This document shows, piece by piece, positions 36,701 to 50,394 of a DNA stretch of 64,000 nucleotides (positions are counted from its first letter, which is position 1; every line of letters starts with the position of its first letter). A model generated the notes under the pieces. The model was not told where the DNA came from. It did not search any database and was given only the letters and a program-made list of their open reading frames with translations. Source of the stretch: Oxyruncus cristatus (Eukaryota > Chordata > Aves > Passeriformes > Cotingidae); assembly GCA_013399855.1 (NCBI GenBank), contig VXAY01004334.1, positions 620,001-684,000 of the forward strand, written 5' to 3'. Made by a program: the position numbers and the translations under genes.

Positions 36701-39700
36701 TATCGTACTGGATGGAGGTTTTTTGTTTGTTGGGCTTGGTTGTTGGTTTGTGGGTTTTTTTTCTTTTCTGAAGAATGTAATCTTTTTTTCTCCGCAGTTT
36801 GACATCTCACATGGGATCTGGAAGATGATGATCATTTTCTTCCTCAATTCAGTTCCATTTCAAGTGAACTACAGTAGGAAGACAATTTTCAGGCTTTACA
36901 GATGACGTGGAAAATATGCTTGATGATGTATCTTGGGGATATTTACTTAAGTGCAGCAGAGTGACTGCATTTTGAGATGATGAGCTTTGCGTTGCAGAAC
37001 TTGCTGTCTGAAGTAATTAATGGCAAAAGCCTCCCAGCTTTCATTATAGGATCCTTAAGTGTATGTTAGCCAGCCTGTAGTGCTTCAGTGACGCAAAGTA
37101 TATTGGGAAAACATGAGTAAGTAGCAGAGAACAAATGCTATTTAGATAGTGGGAAGGGATCTATAGAAAGGGATCTATATGTTTCTCATGTGAACTTTAG
37201 CTCAAATCATTCCAAAACTGCACATCTGTAGAGGTGTTTTCTACCTTATCACTTAAGGATCTGCATTGAGGTGTGATGGTTTCTCTGTGCAGTTTGTTAG
37301 TTTGTTTGCAGTTTATTACCTGCTCTGTATCTGCTTCTGCTAAAGGGGGCCTAAGTGGGGCATTGTGGAAGAGGGCTGCCTTCCTTCAGATGCTATGAAA
37401 TGGTTGGGGTAGAAATCTTGGGGAGGAAGGGGTGACTGCTCCTTGCCAGCAGAGAGCTCCCAAGATTTGCCTGAGGAGCGGCTTTGGTAGTGCTGGGTTG
37501 TGCAAGTGGTCAGAGACTGACTTAGCTGCTAGAAAGGCTTAAAAAATGGGCTTTTGAAAAGCAGGCAGGCTTCTGTGGGTTCAATTTTTAAAGATGGTTA
37601 GAAAAGTCTTTAGGAAGATCAAAAAAGAATTGCCTGGAGTTTGTTAGAAACCAGATGCTTGCCAGAATTTCAGCATTGGTCTGAGACCAGTAAAAGAAAC
37701 TCGCTATTCAGAGATGGGGAATGGGCAAAGATGACTGTGTGCAAAACTTTTCATTCTGCTTACCCTTTAGAACCAAATCTCTTTATTCCAATTCACTTTC
37801 AAAAAAATAACGCTACATCAATTTAGAAGCAAGTACAACTTTTGTTGTACTTGATGACTTCAACCTAAAGCAGTAATGCAGGTAAATCCAGTCAAAGCTC
37901 TGGCAAATTGAAGTGGCCATTGCAGTGTGTAGCAACACAACGCATGAAGCAGAGGCAAGTGCCAGACTTGGTTTAAATTGCAGAGCTTACCTCCCCCTCC
38001 CCCCACCTTTTTAGTTCTAGTGAGGCCCCCCTGGTCTTCAAAAGCCAGCTACTGGAGAAGCTTTAAAGAGACAAACCAACCATTGTGTTGTCATGTTTTC
38101 AGGGACCAAATAGTAACTTGAGTTTATGGAGAGAAGAATATCTCAGTGTAGCAGTGGTTTGAAATGCTGGCATTCCCTGAATATTTACTAAAGAAAAAGT
38201 CTGAGAAGATACACCTTCCTTGTGAATAAATAAAATGCAATTGGGCTCTTCTGTTTGTTTGGGGGTTTTTGTTGTGTTTTGGTTTGGTTCTTTTCCTGAG
38301 AATAAGGAAAATAAAAGTTAAAGCTAAAAATGCTTTTGGTCCTGTGTCAGTTTCTTTATGAAGATTTATCTTAGCACTAGCCATTCACTTTAGGAATTCA
38401 GGGTATATATGTTGTCTGACAAGTATGCTGCACAAATTTTGTAGGGCAATTATAGTTTTGGGTTTGGTTTAGTAATGTAAAGGCATAATAACACACCCTC
38501 TCTAGTAGAGAAAAAAAGTTATGCAGCGGAGGCTTTGTGAATATAGTATACTGAGTTGTGGACTGAAAATGTTGAGTCAAAGAGCGTAGCACTGGTAAGA
38601 CAGTGCTTTCCATGTTTCTTCTGTTTCAGAAATTGTACTGCCTGAGGAACTGATTTAAACTTTTTGCTCCAACTTTAGGACAACAGTTTCATTATATGTG
38701 CATCTTAGATATGCAGGAACTCAGCTGTACTTACCTTAGCTTGTTAACTAATACTTCATCAGTTTAGCAGAGGCATACTAGGATAGCTGGTCATCTCAAT
38801 GTGCTAATGCTCCTTCTGATGAGTGGCATCATCACAGGTAGAAAATCTTATTGCTTCTTTGCAGAAATCATAGGATGGAGGTGAAAGGCTATGTTAGGAT
38901 ACCTCTCTATCTTACTTTTAAGATATCCCCAGTGTATTTTTTTTGTCATAAGGAAACAAACTTCAGATTCTTTGTGATCTAGTGAAGCTTATGCACCCAG
39001 TCACTGGTTACTTATCCTTCACCCTGTGGTATACTTTCTTTTGGTTTCTGAAGATGTAGATTCATAAACAATTCTAAAACAGAAATACCTCAAATTCTCC
39101 CATTTTTTTCCCTTGTGCTTTTATTTCCTTCCTTGATGCGAGAAAAAGGATCATTTGAGCAGCCTCCTGGTAACTTAGCATGGAAGAAACCTAGGTTTAA
39201 ATGAATTCAGCATAAAACCCATAAACTAGTGATGATTTTGATTGTGATAAAATTCCAGCTGGATTCAAAGGTGAGAGAAAATGTTTCAGGAAAGGTTGAA
39301 CAACTCCTTAGAAGGAATGAAAGAAGTCCATAAAGGGAGATAGCATTTGGGGGCAGGAAGGTATGTGTAGTAGGTCTTTCTCATGACAGCTTTCTGGATG
39401 TTGCTTGACAGCTAGGTACTACGAATTCTCAAATTCATGAACTAAGAGAACTGAGTTCTCTTCAGTTAAATATTAACTGAAATGCTGGATTAATATTCTA
39501 TTCACAAAGTGTCAAAATAGGACATAAAAGGAGGTTATGGATGAGTTGACATAACTTTTAAATTGTAAAACAGTAAGTTGGAAATGCAAAATGAAAGATA
39601 CAACTCACTTCATAGAGAATTACAAACTCTGAGAATTTTTTTCAGACTTTTAAGTGATATGCAATGTCTATTTTCTATAGTGAATGAAGATGGCTGGGAT

Positions 39701-40111
39701 TCAGATTTTTCAATGGCAAAATTTACCAGGACTTGGAAAACAGATGGTACTTTGAAATATCTACACAATAAAATTCCAGTGATCATATTATGAAATAATT
39801 TTAGTGTAAGGCAATTGAAACAAAAAGTCACAGAATACCTATTCCTATAAACGCTTTCCCCTGGTTTATTTGGTGTAACCTTTTTCTTTTCACAATTCAT
39901 TGCATACTGGTGTTGCTGATGAATATGAGAATTGTTACTTTCAAAGCAACAGGCAGTCAGACATAATGAGAATATAGTGGTTCAGTTGTTTGTGAAGTCG
40001 ACTCAATGCAAAAACGTAGTGCATCATGACAAAACATGGTATAGACACATTGATTCTTAGAGAAGGCTTTTATGGGTTCCCGATTTTAAAACCAGAGATG
40101 TTAGTCCTTGA

Positions 40112-41150
40112 CAGAATCACATAATAGTTGAAATTGGAAGGACCTCTAGAGATTGTTCAGGACAACTTCCCTGCTTACAGCAGGGTCACCTAGAGTAGAG
40201 TGCACAGGGCTGTCTGTGTCAAGTCATTTGTTGAGCTTATACAAGGATGAAGACTCCAAAAGCAACCTTGGTGACATGTTCTGATTTTTGCCCAATCTGA
40301 CAATGAGAAAGGTTTTGCTGATGTTTAACTGCCATTTCCTGTATTTCAGTTTGTGTCCATTTTCCTGTGTCCTATGACTGGGCACCACTGGCAAAAGCCT
40401 GTCCCTGTCTTTCTTTTTTATGCCTCCCATTTAGTATTTATAAACATGGATAAGATCCCACTGAGTCTTCTTTTTACCATGCGGAATGCCCCCCATCTCT
40501 CTTAGCTTCTCATAGAAAAGATGCTTCTGTTCCTTAATCATTTTTGTTGCCCTTCCCTGAACTTGCTTCACTCTATGCTCATGTCTCTCTTGTCCTGGGG
40601 ATCTTGGGACTGGAGTCAGCACTCCAGATATTTCTCACTAGTACTGAACACAGGGAAGGGAGCAGGAGAGGTCAAATTGCTGGACAGGTCAAATTGCTGT
40701 GGGCCACCTTTGCTTTTGTGAGGGCACACTGCTGGCTCATGGTCAGCTTGTCCAACAGGACCCACCGATCCAACTCTGCAAAGCTATTTCCCAGCAAATT
40801 GGCCCCCAACCTGTGCTGGTGCCTGGTGTTACTCCTCTGCGGGTATGGAATGTTGCACTCCCCTGTTGTTGCATTTCATGAGGTTATCTTTTGCTCTTTT
40901 CTCAGCCTGTAAGGTACCTCTGAATGGCAACACAATTCTCTGATGTATCTCTTAGTCTTGTATTATCTTTGAACTTGCTGAAGGTGCACTCTGTCTTGCC
41001 TTTCAAGTTGTTGATGAAGATGTTGCACAACATTGGCTCTTGTGTTAACACCCGGGGTATGTCTTTGACTGGCCTCCAGCTGGACTTGGTGCTTCTGATC
41101 TACAAAGCTTTGAGCCCAACACTGTGGACAGTTTTCATTGTTGATCATTG
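40112..41150 (-). mobile_element. CR1 LINE fragment, about 1 kb
   Basis: It starts with the 3-prime tail antisense agaatcacataatagttg and then gaaattggaaggacctctag. It passes through cctatgactgggcaccactg near 40370 and tcatgtctctcttgtcctgg near 40580. It reaches the RT C-terminus, gagggcacactgctggctca near 40721, and the RT region, gaacttgctgaaggtgcact near 40972, before ending near 41150. It is the same broad type as 4391-4861 and 50395-52540. Inside it, aggtcaaattgctg occurs twice in tandem (40669-40682 and 40686-40699). No coding frame survives; open frames in either direction are chance. Confidence 0.9.
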
Positions 41151-44100
41151 TTAATTTTAGGAGGAAAACTTGATTGATACTAGCTGTTAGTGTAAGCAAG
41201 GATTTTTAAATACACGGAAATGTGGAAGTCTGTGCGTAGAGACCAAAATATTTTGCAGAAGGTGATAATGTGTTGTTAATATAATTCATCTAAAAAGCTA
41301 ATCAACAAATACAGAAATCTGACTTTCTCATTTATGAGGCTCAAGGGAAGCACATCTGTTTCACCTGCCTCTAGATCCACTGATCTTTCACTGTCCTCTT
41401 GTTTTCATGCCAGGCCAGGGTGAGAAATGTTGGAAAGAGAAGAACCCTTCTAGTTGCTCTGTCTGCGTAGGAAAACTTGAGATCTGCAGGATTAGTGTCA
41501 TAAGAAGAGCAACTTAAAAAATTTGGCCGTACATAAGTGAGAAAGATGCCAAACATACTAGGTGTGGAAATAAATGCATCTGTGGCAAAGTGCTGGATTG
41601 TCACAGATGGCTTTTTTTCATTGTTATTCTAAGTTTAAAACCAGCATGGAATCTTCAAGGATGTTTGAGAGATAAGAGACCGGGTGATGCTGCTTTGCAT
41701 GTGAAAGATCACAGGATGAATATGAAAATAACCTTCTCTGACATTTGATCCTTAGTGCTAACTGTTGAGCTAGTGAGGCTAGCTGTGATGAAAATTTTGA
41801 TTTACAAATTGTTTATATGCTAATAAGTGGACGGACATGATGTTTTCATAACTCCATTAGGTGCCTTTCCTTGTTAGCATCCTATCAGTGTAATCCAGTT
41901 GGATTCTTGTCATCTCATCATGTTGTCTTTTGATTTGGGGAGCAGGAAAGACAAAAGAAAAGTTGAGTGGCATACAAGGCATTTGATCTAACAGAATGGA
42001 ACAAACTGAAAGGGCTGTAGTTTATTCTAATTTGTTAAAAGACATATTTCAAGTTATTCAATCTTTATTTTTTTGTGATAGTAACATATTTGGAAGCTAG
42101 GGCAGTTTCTATAATAATGTTTGTGTTTTCATCTATGGGAAAAGTAGGGAAAAGAGTTTTCCTCTGTGTATTTGGAAACTTCTAGAAGGATCCAACACTT
42201 CATTTGGTAAACACAGATTCATTTCTGCTTTTTGAAAGTTCTGTTTCTTGGATAGACACAGTGTATACCAGAATTTTATATATCAGTCAATAGACAGTAA
42301 ACAGTATTAGGTGAAAGATTTCAGACACAATACAGAATTCCTTCAAGCAGAGTTTTTTATATTCCCTATTCCTTAACAGCTAGGCTGTAGGACCTCATGC
42401 AGAAATCCAATATATCTACTTTCATTTGTTACGGAACAGTAGTTAAGGATTCAGTGACTTAACTGTTATGGATGTGACATCTGATTTGTAGATTGTCATT
42501 TCTGTGGTATGTTTTGTCATCTGTCAAGCTCAGGAGAATGGTTGCTGATCATGTATTTTGTGCTCATGATAGCTGTGTTGAAACCATTTAGGGAAGGTCA
42601 ATCTGTAAAAGCTATAAGAAGACTCAGGTCCTGCTTACTATGTTGTGGTTTAGGAATGCTTAAGGATTTTTCTTCATTATTTATGGAATTTGGAAAGAGG
42701 AAACCTGCTTACAATTGGATCACCTTCCTTACTTAAAACCATATAGATAATAATGAAAATGGCATGTCTAAATTCTTAGAATATAATTAATGAGTTATGC
42801 CATGGTTCCAGTTCCCATACCTTCATTCAATTCCTATACTTTCGTTGTGACTGAAAGCTTGCAGTTCAGCAAATAAAATATCCAGTCTTCAAAAAGAGAC
42901 ATTTGTTTGAATGTGCCTTGGCACCTGCCAATCTTTTAGTGAAAATTCATGGCAAAGTTTCTGTACAAATCTTGGAATATTTTACAAACTTGAAAACTTC
43001 GGAGATTCATTGAATGTGAGGTCACCGCTCATAGTGTGGTCATGCAAAATGGTAACTATGGCAACTGCAGAGTATTGGAGTGGAGAGTAAGCAGAGAGCT
43101 GTATGTGAAAGAAGTAATATCCTTGGACATAGAAAATATCCTCAGATGAAGATGATACATGGACATTTTTTTTCTGTAAGGTTTTGTTCTCTACTGTCAA
43201 GCAAAATTAAACTTCTCATGACTCATCCACTTCCAAGTTTATTTTAATTCATACTTCAGGTTTTAAAGAGAGGTTTAGCTTGTGTTCCCCCATAATCTAA
43301 AGCTTGTGGAATATTTCTAGGGCTTTAAAGGCATTAACACCATAGAATTAAATGAAGGGGAGACTAAAGCTGTGAAAATATGTGGCCTGAAGTTTCTGTG
43401 TCTCTTCTAGTTTAATGAGAAAAGGAGAGAACAATAGCTTTTGAATTTTGACAAAAACTGTATGGAATAAACGTAGGTGCATGGTAAAGTTACTTAAACA
43501 AGCATGTACACAGAGAATGCTGTGCAGTATTTTGATTTGAAGCCTCTGGGAACAGAAAATTACTGGTATTTTTCAAGGCATTCTAAGCTATAGTACTTGC
43601 AAAAGCTGTCATTGGATTCTGCAACACCTGTAAGTCTTTTGAGAGCACCTACACCTCTTTATCCTGTATCAGATCTCCAGCTTTTCTGATTTTTTTTTTT
43701 AAATTCTATTTTTCTGAATTCTCTTTACAGCTGGATTTGATTTCTTGTGATTTGTCCCATTAGTGCTGCTCCCCATTCTGAGCCTTTTGCATGAGGAAGA
43801 TTGGGTGGAAAAAAGGAAGGTAACTGTATATCTTACTCTCTTCTCCTAAGATAACAGTTCACAGAGTGTTCTGTCAATATGGAGAGACAAAGGTTTTTTC
43901 TTTTATTTTCTTTAGGTAGTCAGGTTTGTGTCTTTGAGTATCTTAATGCGTAGGACAAGACTGAATCTAGGTCTTGAAGTGTCTTGTCAAAATGTTCTGC
44001 CTTCCTCAATATGCTTATAATGTTTTGAAGTAATGGTGAGCCTCTGTCTGGTTTTGTTTGAAAGGCAGAACGAAGAGTATTTGGCAAGAAGTATTTAGTT

Positions 44101-46999
44101 CATCTTGTTTTGAGTGTTGAACTCCCAAAAGCTGTTATTGAGCTTTACACTGTGATTTCTAATTTTTTCTGTCATTCTGATTTAGACCAGGGCCAAGCTG
44201 ATGATCACAAAATCATTGGACAAGTCAGATGTGGGAACTATGATGACATGACTTTGTCCTCAACCATAGTGACGGAGAAAGCATGACCTTTAATTCTCTG
44301 TTATGTCATCCTTGTCATTAAATATACAAAGGGTGAAATCTTTGCCCTACTGAAGGTTATGGCACTTGCGCTATTAACATCAATGAAGTCACAACTTTAC
44401 AAGTTGTGTATTATAGAGAAAAAGCAGAAGATTTAGATTCAGGTTATTCTCATGAAATTGTTTTTGCTTCTTTTGAATGCAAGTGTGATTTCATTTTGCA
44501 GTTTTTGTGACCTCTTAAAAATAATCACGCAGTCTTTCTTTGTCTTATATGAACATGGCCTTGCCATTTTGTCTTGTTAGTTGTTACAAGTACATTAGCA
44601 GGATAAAGAGCAAGAAAGCAGAAATAAAATACATTATGGATTCATTTTATCTTACTAGTGGGTGGCCTCCTGTCCCCCAGCCCAAATATGCACACTTCTT
44701 ACCATGGCAGATATTTCCTTGAATAGTTCTTTGAGTCATGTTTGATTCTAATGTAATGCAGAAGTGAATGGAAGCAGAAAAATCAGCAGACACTGAACTA
44801 ACAGTCAAATAGCTGAGAAGCGAGTGGAAATTTTCAGTTAAGGAATGTATCCAGTACGAAGACTCAAGGAATTCTTTATTCTTAAATTAGTGGGTTGTGA
44901 AATATATTCCTACACTTGCAGATTCCAACTGTGGAATATATTCCAACTATTTGCAAAAAAATGCTTCTCCTCCTAGTTACCAAGTGTAACTCCTGGTAAT
45001 TAGGATTTGAGAGAACTTTGGCAACGTCATTAGCTTAGTTAACCTGTAACCAGTGTCAGGACTGAGCTGGCGTTTGAAATTGCTCAGGGTTGTTGTGACT
45101 GAAAACAACATATCCAAATAGGATACAGGTTAAAGCTTATCCTAGTCTTCCGAAACATCTACCGTTTTACAAAATTGTCTATATGGAATAAGACTCCAAG
45201 ATTTTCCATTTCCTATTGACAGAATTCTTCTACAATAAAGATACAACAGATTATTTGTATTCTGTCTGTATTGTCACACAAAAGATACTCTAGGAAGAAA
45301 GGTGATTTTTTTTGTGGCCTTACCCAGATTGCAGTGCAATTCCTGGTCTCCCTTTCTAATGCTTGCACTCCAGTCTGCTGTCAGAAAGGGAGTGAGATGG
45401 CAAGGCTGAAAGGTGATCTCTTGTGCTGTTTCATTGATGGCCGGCCAGCAGCACTGACTGACTTAATGCAAATGAGAGGTAGTTTTTCTCAGAGATCCAG
45501 TTTGAGGTAGTAGTGTGTAATTCTTGATGGTAACCTAGTTTTAAAATTAATTTTGAATTTATCTTTTGATGTCCTTTTAACCTTTTGGTTTCTTTTGCTG
45601 TTAGGTATAAAGCATAGATATGCAGAAATTGCTTTTAATAGAAATGCTTGTCACCAACAATCTTTTTTTTTTAATCACATTTTTTTAAAATCTTTGGCTT
45701 TGATTATGGTAGTATTGAATCCCAGATTGAAACCAGCTAATGGATTTTGCAGAGAAAAGGCATAGTTACTATGGCTACACAGCACCCTGAAAGCTTAAAA
45801 GGACAAAGGATAAATGAATACGGACCTGGCTGCTCAGCCATTTCTAGACTAGATTCTAATAATTTAAAGGCTTTCTAGCCTTTTAGACACTGTCAGAAAA
45901 AGCAGGATGTTAGTCCTTTAAGAATTTGTGTTTTATTTTTAGATTAAATCATTACTTTTGAAGTAACATATTTGAAAAATATTTTTCAAAAAATGCTCTG
46001 CTTGTGATCAATTGATTTCACATGTATCTATTGGCTGTAATGAAATTGACTATTACTGGTTATTTCATCACTGATGTTTTTCCTATGGCATTTCAGAATG
46101 AGCCCAAATCTAATCCTCCTACAGACAGGTAAACACAGAGTAAGTGTGGTTTGATGAAAACTTGCAGTAATATAATTTTTATAGCTTTCACTGTAATTTT
46201 GACTAAATGTTTTTGCCTTTGATTTTCTTACAAACCAACCTACACATTTAAGAGAAACATTTTGTATATAGTAAAGAATAATAGAACACATCCATGGTTA
46301 GGTTTATACAATTAAGAATTGACTTACCAGTTTTTAGCATCACCGTGGTGACTGATGGCAGAAGTGCTACCACCTGTCTTTGCCTGCGAAATAAAATGCA
46401 TTAGAAAACATAAACATGTCGCTCATCAATCAAGGGTATACTTTAATGACCTATTAAAAATAATACAGAAGAAAGGTTTTTAGAGTGTAATGATAAAAAA
46501 ATCTATTGTTCTGCCAAGTGATAATTATAAGGACTGTACTTTGGCTGATGGGTAGTAGAAAACCATTGGGAATGTAGGAGTTGAGCTTACAGGTGCTTTT
46601 GTAAAGAGATATTTAATGTGCTCTTATTTGCAGGCAACAGGGCTCTTGTGTTTGTATTCTGGATTTCTCTCTCCAGCAACATTTGCATATATTCATAAAG
46701 TGTACTGGACTTCATGCATATGCAGCAGACCAGCTGAGTTGTCCTCCTGTTGTAGATCTGTCCTGTGCTTCGTAGAAATGCCACATTTGCTACTTAGAAC
46801 ATAGTGTCATTTATGTCTGAGACACGCAAAGAAGCCTTTCTAACTAAAAACATCAAAGTTATTGTACAAAGTTTCCCTAGAGAGACCAGCAATCTAGACC
46901 AGTCTGTAAAGCCTGTTTGGGCCAAATTTCAAGGTGAGCAAAAGAGAATGTCTGGGAAAACTCAAGAATAACCCAAGGAAATGTATAGGTGAAAGGAAG
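41151..46999. other. AT-rich non-repetitive DNA, no gene seen
   Basis: No repeat family or gene was recognised. Two patches stand out by higher GC and a non-random look: about 44180-44290 and 45320-45480, the second listed separately. Confidence 0.5.
45320..45480. promoter_or_regulatory. Possible conserved non-coding element with an octamer site
   Basis: In otherwise AT-rich DNA this patch has a higher GC content, a GGCCGGCC palindrome at 45439-45446 and a perfect POU octamer ATGCAAAT at 45466-45473. No repeat family is recognised. Whether it is conserved or regulatory cannot be told from one sequence, and an octamer by itself is weak evidence. Confidence 0.2.
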
Positions 47000-47112
47000 T
47001 TTTGTGGATTAAGCCCAGCCACCAACTAAGTAGCAGTCTGCCACTCTCCCACTCCCTGCCTCTACCCTCCAGTGGGAAGGAGAATCAGGTAAAGCTCACG
47101 GGTTAGGAGCAG

Positions 47113-47118
47113 TTTAAT
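47113..47118 (-). promoter_or_regulatory. LTR poly-A signal (attaaa)
   Basis: The plus strand reads tttaat, giving attaaa in LTR orientation. It lies downstream of the TATA-like element and about 115 bases before the LTR 3-prime end, at the position where the family carries its poly-A signal. Confidence 0.5.
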
Positions 47119-47143
47119 AATTGAAACAAAGTAAAATATATTA

Positions 47144-47190
47144 GTAATAGAAATAATAATAACAACAGCAACAACAATAATAATAGTAAT
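47144..47190. repeat. AAT/AAC triplet tract inside the LTR
   Basis: This is an imperfect run of aat, aac and cag triplets, a normal part of this LTR family. It produces a poly-Leu run in a chance minus-strand open frame. Confidence 0.75.
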
Positions 47191-47294
47191 GAGAGAGAGG
47201 AACGAGTCTGCGATTCTATGAATAAAACCCAAGTGAAATAAGTCTTACACAATACAGTTGCTTGCCACATGCCCATCCTGTCCCAAAGCCCCAG

Positions 47295-47302
47295 TTTATA
47301 AA
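47295..47302 (-). promoter_or_regulatory. LTR TATA-like element (tttataaa)
   Basis: The palindromic tttataaa is followed, in element orientation, by actgggg, the place where this LTR family carries its TATA box. It lies about 250 bases from the LTR 5-prime end. Activity is unknown. Confidence 0.5.
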
Positions 47303-47548
47303 CTGGGCATGACATTCTATGGTATGGAATATCCCTCTGGTCAATTGTACATCCTCCCTCACAGCTTCCTTTGCACCTCCTCACTGGCAGAGCATGGGAA
47401 ACATGAAATGTCCTTGATTTAATGTAACCACTACTAAGCAACAACTAAAACATCGGTGTTACTGACATTACTCTCATATTGAATCCAAAACACAGCACTA
47501 TGCCAGTTACTAAGAAGAATATTAACTATCCCAGCCAAAACCAGGACG

Positions 47549-49957
47549 GGGGTGATGCTGGTAGAAAATGATTGTGGGAATTTAATCCTGCTGTGTATTA
47601 TGGATCTGAGTTTGGTAAATTGTAGTACATAAAGTAGCTCTAAGTTACAAGCTACTGTAAACTCAAGTACGGTGATGTGGAAGTGACCCAGAAGGACTGA
47701 TTACCTTTCAAATCTCCATAGAGCCTCTTCCTAGATGATTCTGGTGGTTTTGGACAGACAAATCTAAAATAAAGATATCAGACTTCAAAATTCAGTAGGC
47801 TAGTTTTCCTAAATTAAGACAATTCTTCTTTAATTTACATCTCGAAGAACACTTGTGCTGCAATTTCACAGAGAATCAGTGTGGTCAGGACTAACATGAT
47901 ATTTACTGAGGGGGTGTGGGGTTTTTTATGTGCTTCCTTTAAGAGAGTTTTTTAGAAGATTTTCACTTAAAAATGTATTTCTATTGTGTCTTAAATTCTC
48001 AAGATAGAATCTCAGGTAAAATATGAGTTACTTTCATGAAATCAGTGTTATTTTTATCTTGCATGAAAATGTATTGAAAAATTTACCTCATTTATGTTTC
48101 TTTAATCATTGTAAACATGAGGATGTAAAATCTAGATTGACTAATGATGAATTGTAGGTGATGGTATCTATCTGAAGTTGTCCCGTAGTAAGATGCCATT
48201 GTGGCCTTCCATTCCAAAACTTACTTTCCAACAAAGTGTGACCTTTTTCTTTAAAACTTGTATCATGCACAATTTGTTTTGCTCCATGTAACGTAATGAT
48301 TTTGTAATTTTAATTAAGTAAAAACTACCATCATATTGACAGGGTTTTTTTAATAACATATCTCCCACCCTGCCTTATATGAATTAATGTAATTATTTAA
48401 ATGAAATTATTAGACCAATAAAATAAAAAATAAACCTCTAAATAGAGGGACTTATTTATGGGTATTTGTTTCATTCATGTGGTGCTTTTCATTTTTTCTT
48501 GATGAAATACTCCATTTATTTACTTGAGTACCGCAGAAAAATATGCTACTTGGAATTCAGGAGTGGATCAGTTAGAAGGGCTTTGACAGAAGACTGAGAC
48601 TATGTGATATTTGATGTTGCTATGGGAAACTGCTTTGCAAGAACATTTGCAGAGCAGATGGACCACGATAAAACAGATACAGGTATTGAATAGATATTGT
48701 TTAATGTTCTGTGCAAAAACGGGAAAACAGAAACTTAAATCTATGTAACATAGTTCTTTGATTCGCCCTCTTTTTAATGGGTATGCTGTTCGGTATGAGT
48801 AGTTCCATAGTGAAGTTCTCCTATAAATTCTGTTTTCAACAAATCAAAGAAAATTTCAGGGTTTTCTGCTTCATCTGCTACGTTATGCAAAACCTATAAT
48901 GTCCTAACTTTATGCTGTAATCTACTGCTTTTTGGGATAGCCTCTAAAGATACATCCAAGCACACAAACACTACGGAATGAAAAATCTTTGTATTTCAGA
49001 TGTTTTAATTTTGATAGCTTCACATGCTCTTGACTGTTGAGGGCTTTTCTATAACCTTATACACTAGCTTTTTTTCCTTGATTTAAAAAAAATAAAAAAG
49101 ACAAGATACATACCCTGTTTAAGAACTAGAATGTCTTCGTAATCATGTGTTTGGCACAGAAGTTTTTTCCATAGCAACATGAACACAAAAGATACCCCTG
49201 TGTCTATATACATAAAATGTGCTTTTGTGTGAGTATGTATGTACAGAAACATGCTGTTTGTTTAACATGTATTTGCTGTTCTCCCTAGCAGTGAATAAAA
49301 CAGGCATGTGCTGTTTGCTTTGTCTTTAAGGAAATAGGTCATTAGAGAATTTGAAATGTAATTTCTAGTCATATCTTTTCAACAGCGCAGATTCTAACTT
49401 GTAAAAAGAAAAGCTTATGGAAAAATAAAAGCTTAATCTGCTCCCTTGAAGATGTGTGATTTGAACTGCTTAAAGGGTTTTTTTTCTCTCTAAGTAATAT
49501 ATTGACTACAGAATAATTCTTTGAACTTTCTACAGTCTAATTGCTTCTGTTCTCATGAGTTATAAAAGTTACTCCATGGGTTGATTACTCCACATGCAGT
49601 GGAACAGTTCTTTGGGTCATGCTGTCATAAACTCATGAATGCTCACAAAAGTGTTGGTGTTTTCATTTACTATGAAATGCCATGAAATACCATTCCACTG
49701 AACTCCATACAGCTGATTCACTTTTTCAGAGTGCGTATTATCCAATTTTTTTGAGTAGTCAGAGTAATGTTTGTTTGCTTTTTAGGTATATCTTTCCATT
49801 ATGAAACAAAATGCATTTGATATATTTATTGTTAATCTATTTTAAAAACCAAATGCGAATATCTGCCAGAAGTCCTATGTTTATGTATATTTGCTTTCCC
49901 ATGGGAAACTAGGATAGTTAGAAGCAGGAATTATAGGGGAAAATTTGTCTTTTACAG
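47549..49957. other. AT-rich non-repetitive DNA, no gene seen
   Basis: No recognised repeat or coding sequence was found in this interval. Confidence 0.5.
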
Positions 49958-50103
49958 TCACAGAATCACAGAATCATTAGTGTTGGAAGGGGCCTCTGGA
50001 GATCACCTAGTCCAACACCCCTGCCAAGGCAGGGTCACCTAGAGCAGGTTACACAGAAACACATCCAGGTGGGTTTTGAATCTCTCCAGAGAGGGAGACA
50101 ATG
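49958..50103 (-). mobile_element. Short CR1 LINE 3-prime end
   Basis: It opens with tcacagaatcacagaatcat and then gttggaaggggcctctggag. It continues through the agggtcacctagagcagg and ccaggtgggttttgaat blocks to about 50103, where homology ends. The tail is well preserved, so this is a comparatively young, strongly 5-prime-truncated insertion on the minus strand. Confidence 0.9.
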
Positions 50104-50394
50104 AACTGGATCAGAGTATCTGAATTTCTCCTGTTGCTTTTAATCAGTGATTGTAAAGTCTTGCCATTAATATCAGAGAGGCCAAAAGTCATGTTGGCAT
50201 TTATTAGGCTCAGGGTTAAATGTTGCTGGCTTTCAGCTTTAACCTTTTAATGCCTTTTACACTAGCTAAAGCACAATGAGGTTGATTGTACATTTTTTTT
50301 TCCCATGCATCGTGGAGAAGAGATTTCATGGGTGATTAATTTAACCTCTTTTCAATTTATTTTAAGGAAAGACCAGTTAAATAAAACACTTTGC
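50104..50394. other. Spacer between two CR1 copies, nothing recognised
   Basis: About 290 bases of AT-rich DNA lie between two same-orientation CR1 tails. A T run is present near 50293. Confidence 0.5.

Larger units (their letters stand above)
30025..40111. other. AT-rich non-repetitive DNA, no gene seen
   Basis: About 10 kb has no recognised repeat family or coding sequence. It holds short simple repeats (AAC-rich at 32253-32290, TA-rich at 33691-33711) and many T and A runs. A local direct repeat of gggatctata lies at about 37157-37178. A higher-GC patch at about 37350-37520 has no identified content. Confidence 0.5.
47000..47548 (-). mobile_element. Solo LTR of an avian ERVL-type endogenous retrovirus
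   Basis: The ends match the common avian LTR in antisense. The left end is gtggattaagcccagccacc (the 3-prime end of the LTR) and the right end is atcccagccaaaaccaggac (the 5-prime end). Inside, in element orientation, come a gggatattccatacc block, a TATA-like tttataaa, an ATT/GTT-rich triplet tract, an attaaa poly-A signal and a gtgggagagtggcag block. No internal retroviral sequence lies on either side, so this is a solo LTR left by recombination between two LTRs. I could not see a clear target-site duplication (ggaag on the left, ggggt on the right), and terminal bases have mutated. ERVL assignment is from memory of the family. Confidence 0.8.

Noticed and set aside
40521..41199. Several open frames of 60-122 codons on both strands
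   Set aside because: They fall inside the CR1 at 40112-41150 and do not follow its reverse-transcriptase frame over any useful length.
47103..47444. 113-codon minus-strand open frame with a poly-Leu run
   Set aside because: It lies wholly inside the solo LTR and the Leu run comes from the triplet tract. LTRs of this type do not encode it.
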